Source of the DNA: Tuberibacillus sp. Marseille-P3662
GTDB lineage: Bacteria; Bacillota; Bacilli; Bacillales; Sporolactobacillaceae
Assembly: GCF_900178005.1 (NCBI RefSeq)
Contig: NZ_FXBS01000002.1
Location: 87,602-151,601 of the forward strand
Reading direction: 5' to 3'
DNA length: 64,000 nt
The translations under genes were made by a program, and so were the position numbers. The notes below the pieces were generated by a model that made no database searches, was not told where the DNA came from, and worked only from the letters and a program-made list of their open reading frames with translations. This document shows positions 17,870-26,177 of this stretch, in pieces (within the stretch, counting starts at the first letter, position 1; every line of letters starts with the position of its first letter).

Positions 17870-18625
17870 TTAGGAAATAAAACAACCATCTGGCCCGCAA
17901 ACGAGACCTTCATTTCGACGTTGTTCTTCTTCTTGTTTTTCCTTCTTCAATTGTTCTTTTTGCCAATCAAAATCAATGTCCGGTGCAAATTTTTCGGGGT
18001 AACGGAGATACCAGCGTTGTTTACGGATGGTAAAGTTCTCTGGGTCAAGCAAGATCGCGTCATCCAGTTCTTTTAACGCCTCATCCTTTTTATCCTGCTT
18101 GGCGTACTCCATACCGAGTTTGAATTTGGTCTGTGCGAGTTGAAGTTGCAGATCAGATTCCCCAGATCCTGTAGCATCATCATCAAATTCAACTTTTTCC
18201 ACTTCTTTGTTAATGAGTTGTTCGACTGCCTTAACATGATCAGGGTCATCAACGCTGAACCCTGCTTTAAGCAGACGAATGACACCGTCCTCATCGATAA
18301 AAATTCCATTAGGAACTACTTTGAAATTAAACATGTTGACTAACTTGTTGTCCGCATCCACGACGGTTGTAAACGTTGTTCCTTCAATATAAGGTTGAAC
18401 CACATCAGGTCCCTGGCCGTCCACCGCAACCGAGAGGATACCAAAGTTCTTATCCTTGTGCTGTTCCAATACCGACTGCCATCCAGGCAGTTGTTCGCGG
18501 CATCGTCACCAGGATGCCCACATAAATATTAAGGTATTTTTGCCACGATAATCACTAATCGATACGATATTGCCGTTAACATCTTTTAACTGAAGGTCTT
18601 GAATCTGTTCTAATAACACGTTCAT
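17870..18625 (-). CDS. Redoxin selenoprotein with a UxC active site
   Basis: A 251-residue thioredoxin-fold protein read through an in-frame TGA at 18506-18508. Starting at the ATG with GAGGAGG upstream, the frame runs LQLKDVNGNIVSISDYRGKN then FMWASW-U40-R-C42-REQLPGW. The downstream part (LSVAVDGQGPDVVQPYI, VVPNGIFIDEDGVI) is a normal AhpC/TlpA-type redoxin, so TGA is Sec rather than stop. The C-terminal extension has a TPR-like helix pair (DEALKELDDAILLDPENF) and a CGPDGC tail that may supply resolving thiols. A hairpin follows the TGA (18470-18502). Cotranscribed with selA, 31 bp away. Confidence 0.88.
18470..18502 (-). promoter_or_regulatory. Candidate SECIS hairpin in the redoxin gene
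   Basis: Just downstream of the UGA, ACTGCC pairs with GGCAGT around TGGAT. An outer TGCCG/CGGTA stem is separated by a 6-base bulge on the 5' side. Position and bulged shape fit bacterial SECIS elements. Confidence 0.55.
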
Positions 18626-18655
18626 GCCTCCTCATAAATTGTTAGACTATTTATA

Positions 18656-20077
18656 TCATATTTCAGCCAAATGTGTCACTTGTAGAAAACCGTTAATAAG
18701 GTCTGGCATGTCTTCCCTTGTTATCGTACGAAAATCAATAAGGACTTGATCGTCTTGAATACGTGTCACAATGGCTGGCTTTGCTCCTCGGAGATTGGCT
18801 GCTAATTCATTAGCGGACATTTTCTCATGAGTGATGGCCGCGACAAACGTTGGTAACTCAACGCCTGGCATTGTCCCGCCGCCAATTTGTGAGGTGCTTT
18901 TCTGAATGGCCATTCGATAATCCGTCGTGGCCGCTTGAATGTCCTGGACAAAGCCTTCCGTTTGTTCTTTAATCTCATCAGCCGTTCGAGTGATATCCCG
19001 AATCGTTGGTAGCGATTCTCTAGCTTCATCCCCCATTAAATACGTCTTTAATGTTTGTTCAAGCGCCGCTAGGGTCATCTTGTCCACTCGGAGGACCCTG
19101 GCTAATTGGTGCTTCTTCAACTGTGTAATGATATCCTTTTTGCCAACGATGATGCCGGCCTGTGGGCCCCCTAAAAGCTTGTCACCACTGAAGGTCACAA
19201 CATCGATCCCTGCTTGAATCGTATCTTTAACGACCGGTTCGTCTCCTATGCCATGCTGTTTCAAATCATATAATGCCCCACTGCCTAAGTCTTCATATAA
19301 TAAAAGTTGCTTGTACTGATCTTTTAAAGTAGCAAGCTCCTCAGTGGCAACAGATTCAGTAAAACCAATCGTCTTAAAATTGCTCGTGTGAACTTTCATC
19401 ATCATCGCCGTGTCTTCACTTATAGCATTTTCGTAGTCATATAGATGGGTTTTATTGGTTGTCCCCACCTCAACGAGTTGGGCCCCACTTTCCTCCATAA
19501 TCGAGGAGATACGAAACGAACCGCCAATTTCAACGAGTTGGCCCCGGGAAACGACAACCTCTTTATCCTTAGCTAATGCTCTTAATACAAGAAAAACCGC
19601 TGCGGCATTATTATTGACGACCATGGCGGCTTCTGCACCGGTGACCTCTCTTAGCAAATCCTCAATAATGTCATGACGCGAGCCACGTTTGCCCTCCTCA
19701 ATCTGATACTCTAAATTAGAATAGTTTCTAGCAACGTCAGCCACGTGCTCAATCGCTTTGTCACTCAAACGCGCCCGTCCCAAATTGGTATGTAAAACCG
19801 TGCCCGTCCCATTAATAACCTTCGTTAAGCGGTCTTGACTGTCACGGATCACCTTTCCCTCGGCGTTTTGAAAAATGAGGTCCGTCAAACTTTGGTCGGC
19901 TAAACTTTCTATTGCCAGACTTTCACTTAAAATCTGTTCTCGTAAATCATTAATCTCATTTTGAATGACTTTCGTTAACTGGTCCTGTGATAGTTCCGAC
20001 GTTCTTAAGATTTTCTCAAAGCGTCCATCCCTTTGTAATTCATGAACCGGGGGGAGCTGTCGTAAGTATTGTTTCAT
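18656..20077 (-). CDS. selA: L-seryl-tRNA(Sec) selenium transferase
   Basis: A 473-residue PLP enzyme that converts seryl-tRNA(Sec) to selenocysteinyl-tRNA with selenophosphate. The start RQLPPVHELQRD, NGTGTVLHTNLGRARLS (89-105), NNNAAAVFLVL and the PLP lysine in TFSGDKLLGGPQAG (Lys300) are all characteristic. Length equals the family norm. GGAGG precedes the ATG. The gene lies between the SelW-like gene and the redoxin selenoprotein, all on the minus strand with selB. Confidence 0.97.
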   Translation of the reverse strand: MKQYLRQLPPVHELQRDGRFEKILRTSELSQDQLTKVIQNEINDLREQILSESLAIESLADQSLTDLIFQNAEGKVIRDSQDRLTKVINGTGTVLHTNLGRARLSDKAIEHVADVARNYSNLEYQIEEGKRGSRHDIIEDLLREVTGAEAAMVVNNNAAAVFLVLRALAKDKEVVVSRGQLVEIGGSFRISSIMEESGAQLVEVGTTNKTHLYDYENAISEDTAMMMKVHTSNFKTIGFTESVATEELATLKDQYKQLLLYEDLGSGALYDLKQHGIGDEPVVKDTIQAGIDVVTFSGDKLLGGPQAGIIVGKKDIITQLKKHQLARVLRVDKMTLAALEQTLKTYLMGDEARESLPTIRDITRTADEIKEQTEGFVQDIQAATTDYRMAIQKSTSQIGGGTMPGVELPTFVAAITHEKMSANELAANLRGAKPAIVTRIQDDQVLIDFRTITREDMPDLINGFLQVTHLAEI

Positions 20078-20165
20078 TTTTAAATCCTCCGTTGGCCTAA
20101 CAACTTAGACTTATCCTACACAAAAGGTGCCTCCCATTCAAATCGTGAGGCACCTCTACTGATCA

Positions 20166-20405
20166 TCATGACTGCTCGTCTATGAGTTCAATTATCTGTT
20201 CGGTATCCGGAAATTGTCCCGTTTCCTTCTTTGAATAAATTTTCTCGCCATTAACCGTCACTTCAAACGCCCCTCCCGAACTAGGGACTAACTCTATCGA
20301 ATCGATAGCTGAGCGATAATGCGTAAATAGTTGTTCCGCAAGACCTGCGGCTTTAGGTGAGTAGTTTCATTGCATACAAAATTCAATCGCCATTTTAAGA
20401 CTCAT
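20166..20405 (-). CDS. SelW/Rdx-family selenoprotein (CxxU)
   Basis: A 79-residue thioredoxin-like protein missed by ordinary ORF calling because of TGA at 20367-20369. Frame: MSLKMAIEFC10-M-Q-U13-NYSPKAAGLAEQL, then ELVPSSGGAFEVTVNGEKIYSKKETGQFPD. The CxxU motif followed by Y.P.A..LA and the GAFEV.VNG..I.SK...G.FP core are the SelT/SelW/SelH (Rdx) signature. GGAGG lies before the ATG. A perfect hairpin with loop GGTCT follows the UGA. It sits between selB and selA, so expression is tied to Sec machinery. Probably a thiol redox protein. Confidence 0.93.
20336..20350 (-). promoter_or_regulatory. SECIS hairpin in the SelW-like gene
   Basis: CCGCA pairs with TGCGG around loop GGTCT, 16 bases past the UGA. 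The GGUCU loop is the same as in the classic E. coli fdhF SECIS apical loop. Confidence 0.75.
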
Positions 20406-20525
20406 AAAATAATGTCCTCCTACAGCATTTTATCCCCATTCTTGCAAATTCAATCGATGATGTTAAATCCTTTGGTATCCGAGACACTTTTTTCGACACT
20501 TGAATTCAGTTTTAGCGACAATCAC

Positions 20526-22421
20526 TCACTTTTTCCATTTTCGCCTGTCATCAACTCGAGTGGTTACTTTAAACTGGTCGAGTAACTCCAAGAACGGAAT
20601 CAAGTACTTTCTCGATACACCTAAGGCATCTTTCGCTTCTTTCAACCCAAACGCCTCATCCGTTTGCGCTCTTAGCTGCGATAGAGCGGCATCGAAAGCA
20701 GTATGATGGATCAACATCTCATCCGTTAACCGATAAGCCTGTTTCGTATTAATAAGGTAAGTATTGAGCTCAGTCGCATTTTCCTTCGACAACGGCGTAT
20801 CCTTAACATAATCATCCCACTTCATCACATTCAAGCCATCCTTCTCAAGATGAGTGATGATCTCTTCCATTCGCACCTTCCACTTCGCCGGTAAATGAGG
20901 ATTGAAGTCTGGCCAAGCAAGGAATTGCTCGTCTTTTTTTATATCTCCGGAAGCGATCATTGTATTCAAGGTATGTTCAATGAACAACTTTGGATACACT
21001 CCACTGAATGTTTGAACCACTTCGGCTTTACTAATGCCTAATCTCATCGGATAGTTTTCATGATAGCCGTGCAACTGCTCTGTCACTTCGTCCTTAATCT
21101 TAGTAAAATCTTTCATCAAGCCATATCTATTTCCAGCCATCTCAAACAGCTGCCCTGCTTCGACCTCCTTATATATCGCAGCTTTTATCTCGGGTTCGTC
21201 GAGCGATGTGTACTGAATGAGTTGCTTCACATCCAGTAACTTATACTTGGTTAACACATCTTCGATGAGATCTTCTGGCGTTCCTTCCTTCTTTTTTCGT
21301 AACATCTCGACCGTTGCTTCACCGAAACGATATTTGCCGCCTTTGGGCTGAATCACCCAGCCACCACCTAGGGTTTCAACAGGGGTCGGGCGCCGTAAAA
21401 TAAACCGATCGCCACGACGAACGACGATATCTTCTTCTAAACGGACTTGGCATAAAACGGTGTCATTTGTCTGGTTCACTTCATTCCGATCAAAAAAAAC
21501 AATTTTCCCCATGACCTCGGACGTACCCACATGAATCTTTACCGGCGATCGTTGTTTAACGGGCGAAGTTAGGTCATCGACAAATTGCAGACTCACATCA
21601 ATCGTGTTCGTCACCAAAAAGTGGTCTGAAGTGACCAAGACATCCCCTCGCTGAATCTGATTCTTGTCAATACCGCCAAGATTAATCGCTGTTCGCTGAC
21701 CGGCGCGTGCTTGATCTTTATCTTTATGGTGGACTTGAATTTGTCGCGGCTTCACATTAAGACCTTCAGGAAGGATCGTCAGTTGACTCCCTTTCTGAAC
21801 AACCCCTTCATAGATTGTCCCTCTAACAATGGTACCTTGTCCCTGCACTGTAAACACTTGATCAATCGGCAACCGAAATGAACCATAGGCATCCCGGTGA
21901 TTAACTTTCCCCAGTTCCGAGAAAATCGTTTGTTTTAATTCGTCAACGCCATGTCCAGACACACTGTCAACACGAACGAATGGCGCCTCGGCAAAGATCG
22001 TCCCTTCAAGCCCTTCTTTAATATCTTCCGTTGCGATATCGAGCAACTCTTGATCGACACGATCGATTTTAGAAACCGCAACAATGCACCGCTGAACACC
22101 CAGGAACTCGAGAATTTGTAAATGCTCTTTCGTTTGCGGCATAACGCCCTCATCCGCGGCAATCACAAGAACGACAAGATCGATACCCGCAACGCCGGCA
22201 ATCATTTGGCGAATAAATCGCTCGTGACCCGGTACGTCCACTATGGAAACATGGCGGCCATCTTTCACTTCTAAAGGGGCATAGCCTGACTCAATTGACA
22301 CCTTTCGTTCCTTTTCCTCTTTTAAACGATCCGTATCTACATGAGTCATCGCCTTTGTCAGTGTGGTTTTGCCATGATCGATATGGCCAGCCATGCCAAT
22401 CGTATAATAGGCCTCATCCAT
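20526..22421 (-). CDS. selB: Selenocysteine-specific elongation factor
   Basis: A 631-residue GTPase that brings Sec-tRNA to UGA codons carrying a SECIS. GMAGHIDHGKTTLTKA (G1, about 9-24), DVPGHERF (G3) and SKID (G4) are present, followed by two EF-Tu-like beta-barrels and a C-terminal set of winged helices (FGEATVEMLRKKKEG to the end) that bind SECIS RNA. AGGTGA precedes the ATG. It heads the minus-strand unit selB-selW-like-selA-redoxin and is divergent from selC. Confidence 0.96.
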   Translation of the reverse strand: MDEAYYTIGMAGHIDHGKTTLTKAMTHVDTDRLKEEKERKVSIESGYAPLEVKDGRHVSIVDVPGHERFIRQMIAGVAGIDLVVLVIAADEGVMPQTKEHLQILEFLGVQRCIVAVSKIDRVDQELLDIATEDIKEGLEGTIFAEAPFVRVDSVSGHGVDELKQTIFSELGKVNHRDAYGSFRLPIDQVFTVQGQGTIVRGTIYEGVVQKGSQLTILPEGLNVKPRQIQVHHKDKDQARAGQRTAINLGGIDKNQIQRGDVLVTSDHFLVTNTIDVSLQFVDDLTSPVKQRSPVKIHVGTSEVMGKIVFFDRNEVNQTNDTVLCQVRLEEDIVVRRGDRFILRRPTPVETLGGGWVIQPKGGKYRFGEATVEMLRKKKEGTPEDLIEDVLTKYKLLDVKQLIQYTSLDEPEIKAAIYKEVEAGQLFEMAGNRYGLMKDFTKIKDEVTEQLHGYHENYPMRLGISKAEVVQTFSGVYPKLFIEHTLNTMIASGDIKKDEQFLAWPDFNPHLPAKWKVRMEEIITHLEKDGLNVMKWDDYVKDTPLSKENATELNTYLINTKQAYRLTDEMLIHHTAFDAALSQLRAQTDEAFGLKEAKDALGVSRKYLIPFLELLDQFKVTTRVDDRRKWKK

Positions 22422-22651
22422 TTTGCTTCACCTGCTTTTTCATTTGCATGTTATCTATACTTTAATAGGGACAGAAACCTGATTCAAGTTTATTGACCTA
22501 TATGTCTGTTGTCCCATACATGTCCCATATTGTCATTTTTCTGTCCCATAACTTAACAAACGTGTCCAATAAAACAGTATTTCTGGAACGCGCTTGTCCC
22601 GTACTCGCTATCTTTCTAAGTGCGAGCAGTGACAACGATAGTCTTCATAAC
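22422..22651. promoter_or_regulatory. Divergent selB/selC control region with phased repeats
   Basis: Copies of GTCCCATA lie at 22511, 22522 and 22543, with degenerate copies at 22564 (GTCCAATA) and 22596 (GTCCCGTA). A weaker GTCATTTT is at 22532. Steps of 11, 21, 21 and 32 bp are close to whole DNA turns, so the copies face one side of the helix. An inverted GGGAC at 22468-22472 lies nearer selB. Confidence 0.5.
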
Positions 22652-22681
22652 TTGAATTAAAAATTTCGTTCTGTGTATAAT
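22652..22681 (+). promoter_or_regulatory. Promoter of selC
   Basis: TTGAAT and TATAAT are separated by 18 bases; TATAAT ends 19 bases before the tRNA. Confidence 0.65.
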
Positions 22682-22699
22682 GTGAAATGTGCTTTTCAT

Positions 22700-22796
22700 G
22701 GGGCTGGATGAGTGACTGGTGTCCTCCTGGGTCTTCAAAACCCTGAGGGAGGCGCGTGCCGTCTCCGGTGGGTTCGATTCCCACACAGTCCCGCCA
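22700..22796 (+). tRNA. selC: tRNA-Sec (anticodon TCA)
   Basis: A 97-base tRNA. The acceptor GGGGCTG pairs with CAGTCCC (one G-U), followed by discriminator G and an encoded CCA. The anticodon loop CTTCAAA contains TCA, reading UGA. The long variable arm (GGGAGGC.GCGT.GCCGTCTCC) and T-arm GTGGG-TTCGATT-CCCAC match tRNA-Sec. The TSS-proximal TATAAT box lies upstream. Confidence 0.95.
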
Positions 22797-22821
22797 TACA
22801 AGATCTAAAGGATGACGCGCA

Positions 22822-23820
22822 TTGAAAGTTGTATTGGCAGCCCCTAATTTTCATCAACCCCGTGGCAATACCGTGACCGTTCGACGAATATCGGAAGGAT
22901 TAGAAAACTTAGGTGTTGAAACGAAGATTATTTCAATCACAGAAGACACACCCTCACCTTCGCTTCCATCAGCGGATGTTGTCCATGGATTTCATGCCTA
23001 CCGTTTTTATCAATTCATGCAGACGTTAAATAAGCCATTAAAACCTTATATTGTCACTTTAACAGGAACAGATTTAAATCACGATTTGTTTGATCAAAAC
23101 AGACGCGAAGACGTCCTGCGTTGTCTAACCGGTGCTAAAGCTATCCATGTGTTTGATGATGAAGCAAGACACGTTTTACTCAAGGAAGTTCCTAATATAG
23201 ACCATAAAACTTTCACCATTCATCAGGGAACCCGTGATTTCCCTGATACGAACTTAAACATAAAAAAAGAGCCAAATACATTTTTATTTGTGCTTCCTGC
23301 GGGAATTAGAAAAGTAAAAAACATCCCGTTTGCGATTCAGATGCTGAGCACCCTTCATGAAAAAAGGCCGAACATTCGCCTCTGGTTAGTCGGCCCTATT
23401 ATTGAAGACGAGGAAGGAAACATGGTTAAAATACTCGCGGAACAAAATTCAGACTGGGTTCAATATATAGGTCAAGTTCCTCATAACAAAATGGGCGGAA
23501 TGTATCAGCAAGCGGATGTTATTCTCAACACGTCGCATTCAGAAGGACAACCTTCTTCAATCTTGGAAGCCATGAGTTATGGCCTCCCTGTCATAGCTTC
23601 TAATAATCTAGGGAATCGTAATATTATCTCTCACCAAGAAACGGGTCTATTGTATGACGAATCCAGCGAATTTCTTGATCATGCAGAAGAACTCATAAAT
23701 AATAACGAATTAAGACAAACCATTGGCCAATCAGCTCAACAATATATTACCGGCCACCATTCGAGCCGATATGAAGCTGAATCTTTGTTAAATATTTATC
23801 ATTCGCTTATAATTTCATGA
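22822..23820 (+). CDS. SenB-like glycosyltransferase (putative selenosugar synthase)
   Basis: A 332-residue GT-B protein between selC and selD. GNTVTVRR (15-22), HGFHAYR (55-61), LTGTDLNHDL (80-89), GIRKVKNIPFAI and PHNKMGGMYQQADVILNTSHSEGQPSSILEAMSYGLPVIAS align with the layout of SenB, the selenoneine-pathway enzyme that makes a selenosugar from selenophosphate and a UDP-sugar. This is from memory of the family, not a search. The partner SenA/EgtB is absent here, so the end product is unknown. TTG start with AAAGGATGA upstream; stop 20 bp before the selD start, so the two are coupled. Confidence 0.7.
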   Translation: MKVVLAAPNFHQPRGNTVTVRRISEGLENLGVETKIISITEDTPSPSLPSADVVHGFHAYRFYQFMQTLNKPLKPYIVTLTGTDLNHDLFDQNRREDVLRCLTGAKAIHVFDDEARHVLLKEVPNIDHKTFTIHQGTRDFPDTNLNIKKEPNTFLFVLPAGIRKVKNIPFAIQMLSTLHEKRPNIRLWLVGPIIEDEEGNMVKILAEQNSDWVQYIGQVPHNKMGGMYQQADVILNTSHSEGQPSSILEAMSYGLPVIASNNLGNRNIISHQETGLLYDESSEFLDHAEELINNNELRQTIGQSAQQYITGHHSSRYEAESLLNIYHSLIIS

Positions 23821-23840
23821 GAGACAAAGGGGTGAATATG

Positions 23841-24887
23841 ATGTCTAGAGAAGAAATTAAATTAACGTCTTTATCTAGCAAAGGTGGCTGAGGATGCAAA
23901 ATTGGTCCTGAAGACCTGACGCAAGTTTTGCGTCATCTACCACAATCTGTACCTGATCCCAACCTGCTTGTCGGCTTAGATACGTCCGATGACGCTGGTG
24001 TTTATAAAATTAATGATGATACTGCTCTCGTTCAAACGTTGGATTATTTTACTCCAATTGTGGATGACCCCTATATGTTCGGTCAAATCGGAGCCGCCAA
24101 TTCATTAAGTGATGTATACGCCATGGGTGGCAAGCCGATAACGGTGATGAATATCGTTGGCTTTCCGATTAACACACTCGATCAAAGTGTATTAGCAGAT
24201 ATCTTATCCGGCGCCTCCGACAAAGTTGCTGAGTCAGGGGCTGCTTTAGTCGGCGGACACTCCATTGACGATCAAGAACCTAAATTTGGACAATCTGTCA
24301 CTGGAACGGTTCATCCCGAGCGGATTATATCGAACGCCGGTGCGAAACCAGGCGATCGATTGATCTTAACTAAACCGATCGGCGTTGGCATTTTAACAAC
24401 TGCCATTAAAAGAGATCTACTGGCTAAGGATGAATTGAACGAAGTGATGGACACCATGGCCACATTAAATAAATATGCCGCCGAAACTATGGCCAATTAT
24501 TCCGTCAATGCTTGTACGGATGTCACCGGCTTTGGCCTTCTTGGTCACAGCCTTGAAATTGCTCAGGGAGGTCAAGTGGGGATCACCATATCTAGCAAGG
24601 ACGTTCCTGTCTTGACCAAGACAAGAGAGCTTGCCGAACAAAACGTCATTCCAGGCGGCACACGTGGCAATCATCAATGGCTGTCTGAGAGTATTGACTA
24701 CGACGATGCCATTAGTGACATCGATCAGCTGATCCTGTGTGATGCCGTCACATCGGGAGGTCTCCTTATCTCCGTACCTGAAGCACAAGCAGAATCCCTG
24801 CAACATGAACTACGAGAAAACAACGTTCAATCAGCTATTATCGGTGAAGTCACCAGCGAACATTCAGGACGTATTAAAGTCATCTAA
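23841..24887 (+). CDS. selD: Selenide, water dikinase (selenophosphate synthetase), Sec-containing
   Basis: A 348-residue enzyme forming selenophosphate from selenide and ATP. Gene callers start late because of TGA at 23889-23891. From ATG 23841 the frame reads LTSLSSKGG-U17-G-C-K20-IGPEDL; E. coli SelD has Cys17 and Lys20 at the same numbers, so U17 is the catalytic residue. LVGLDTSDDAGVYKI, QTLDYFTPIVDDPY and FGQIGAANSLSDVYAMGG carry the ATP/metal-binding sites. AAAGGGG precedes. A GGTC-CTGAA-GACC hairpin (23904-23916) follows the UGA. A terminator at 24886 overlaps the stop. Confidence 0.96.
23904..23916 (+). promoter_or_regulatory. Candidate SECIS hairpin in selD
   Basis: GGTC pairs with GACC around CTGAA, starting 13 bases after the UGA. 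GCAAAA and TTTTGC could close an outer stem. Confidence 0.5.
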
Positions 24888-24913
24888 AAGGACTCTCACT
24901 TGAGTCCTTTTTT
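24886..24913 (+). terminator. Terminator of selD
   Basis: AAAAGGACTC and GAGTCCTTTT pair perfectly and are followed by TT. Confidence 0.8.
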
Positions 24914-25251
24914 ACACTTGAGCAATTATAAGAAAAGGCTCCTTTCTAAAAGATTATTTTTTAAATAGGATTGATAAAACCTATAGTGTCAAAAAATCGC
25001 TGATGGGAGCGGAAGGTGGTTGAGGTTCGGAACACTTAAACTTAGTGTGTTCCTCAGCGCCGCTTACTCAAGATGCCTTTACTAGAGTCCTGCGGGATGA
25101 GCGGGACAGGTGAGACCCCACAGGCGCAGAGCGCCGAGGAGGCTCACCGCCCGCCCCGCGGAAAGCGAGCATCCTGGAGCGGACATCAACTCCCTCCTCT
25201 CAAATAGCAACAAAGTTTACCAAAACAGCCAAAGAAAATGAGGTGTGATGA
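24914..25251. other. Intergenic region upstream of the ABC transporter
   Basis: No gene. It holds an imperfect inverted repeat around 25027-25053 (GGAACAC.GTGTGTTCC) and a GC-rich repeat at about 25085-25195. The promoter of the transporter should lie here but I cannot pick clear -35/-10 boxes. Confidence 0.5.
25085..25195. repeat. Bacillus-type intergenic repeat (bcr-like)
   Basis: Begins near GTCCTGCGGGATGAGCGGG and ends near GCGGAAAGCGAGCATCCTGG, with GAGGAGGCTCACCGCCCG inside. This matches, from memory, a widespread family of GC-rich intergenic repeats in Bacillaceae. A partial piece (CGCTTTCCGCGGGC) recurs in inverse orientation near 37321. Confidence 0.55.
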
Positions 25252-26169
25252 ATGAAAAAATGGATGTCCATTGGTCTAATTCTTTGCTTAACCATGTTTC
25301 TTGCTGCATGCGGCCAAGGAAGCGGGAACGATGATCAATCTTCAAATTCGAGCGAAGGAAACGAGCAATCAAGCGGGACCTTCACAATTGGCGTGATTCC
25401 AGCTCAGACTGAAGGTGCCATGAGTGATGCTATGGACAAATTACAATCGATTTTAAATGATAAGTTAGACCGTGAAGTGAAAGTGAAAGTCTATCCGGAT
25501 TATAACGGCGTCGTTGAAGCCATGAACTATGATAAAATTGATATGGCTTATTTCGGACCGTTAACCTATGTGATTGCTCACGAAAAGAGTGGTGCCAAGG
25601 CCATTATTACCCAGTTAATCGACGGAGAACCTTTTTACCATTCTTATATTATTACAAACAGTGATAATCAGTGGGACTCACTAGATGAATTACTAAAAAA
25701 TCCGGGAAACATTGATTTTGCATTCGGTGATCCTAACTCGACTTCAGGTTCATTAATTCCTTCGATCGAACTGGAAGAACGCGGTGTATATACGTCAGAA
25801 CAAAATCACAAATTTAATTCCGTTCGATTTACAGGATCGCATAACGCAACAGCCTTAGCTGTCCAAAACAAGCAAGTTGATGCTGGAGCGATCGACAGTG
25901 CCATTTTCAATCAACTCGTCGAAGCAGGTAAGATCGATAAGGATAAAGTCAAGACGATTTGGAAGTCAGATAAGCTCTTCCAGTATCCATGGGCCGTGCA
26001 CAAGGATACAGATCAAGCTACCATAAAGAAATTACAAAAGGTCTTCCTATCCATCGACGATCAAAAGATTTTAGATGCCTTTGGTGCAACTGGATTTACG
26101 AAAGCCAAAAATGCCGACTATAAGAGTATTCGTCAAGCAGCCCTTAAACAGGATATCATTAATGAATAG
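25252..26169 (+). CDS. PhnD-like ABC transporter substrate-binding lipoprotein
   Basis: A 305-residue lipoprotein. The signal peptide MKKWMSIGLILCLTMFLAAC ends in lipobox LAAC. The mature part (FTIGVIPAQTEGAMSDAMDKLQSIL, MAYFGPLTYVIA, FGDPNSTSGSLIP, DAGAIDS) is the phosphonate/phosphite-binding PhnD fold. Position right after selD, together with knowledge that a PhnD-like branch is annotated elsewhere as a putative selenate binding protein, makes a selenium oxyanion a plausible ligand; phosphonate or phosphite remains the alternative. Confidence 0.85.
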   Translation: MKKWMSIGLILCLTMFLAACGQGSGNDDQSSNSSEGNEQSSGTFTIGVIPAQTEGAMSDAMDKLQSILNDKLDREVKVKVYPDYNGVVEAMNYDKIDMAYFGPLTYVIAHEKSGAKAIITQLIDGEPFYHSYIITNSDNQWDSLDELLKNPGNIDFAFGDPNSTSGSLIPSIELEERGVYTSEQNHKFNSVRFTGSHNATALAVQNKQVDAGAIDSAIFNQLVEAGKIDKDKVKTIWKSDKLFQYPWAVHKDTDQATIKKLQKVFLSIDDQKILDAFGATGFTKAKNADYKSIRQAALKQDIINE

Positions 26170-26177
26170 AGCTGATT

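Noticed and set aside
20370..20706. Plus-strand ORFs opposite selB and the SelW-like gene
   Set aside because: They are shadows of confirmed minus-strand genes and lack ribosome sites.
22504..22603. CRISPR array
   Set aside because: The units are only 8 bases with irregular spacers of AT-rich DNA; phased protein sites fit better.
22616..22801. Minus-strand ORF of 61 residues
   Set aside because: It is the antisense of the tRNA-Sec gene and its promoter.
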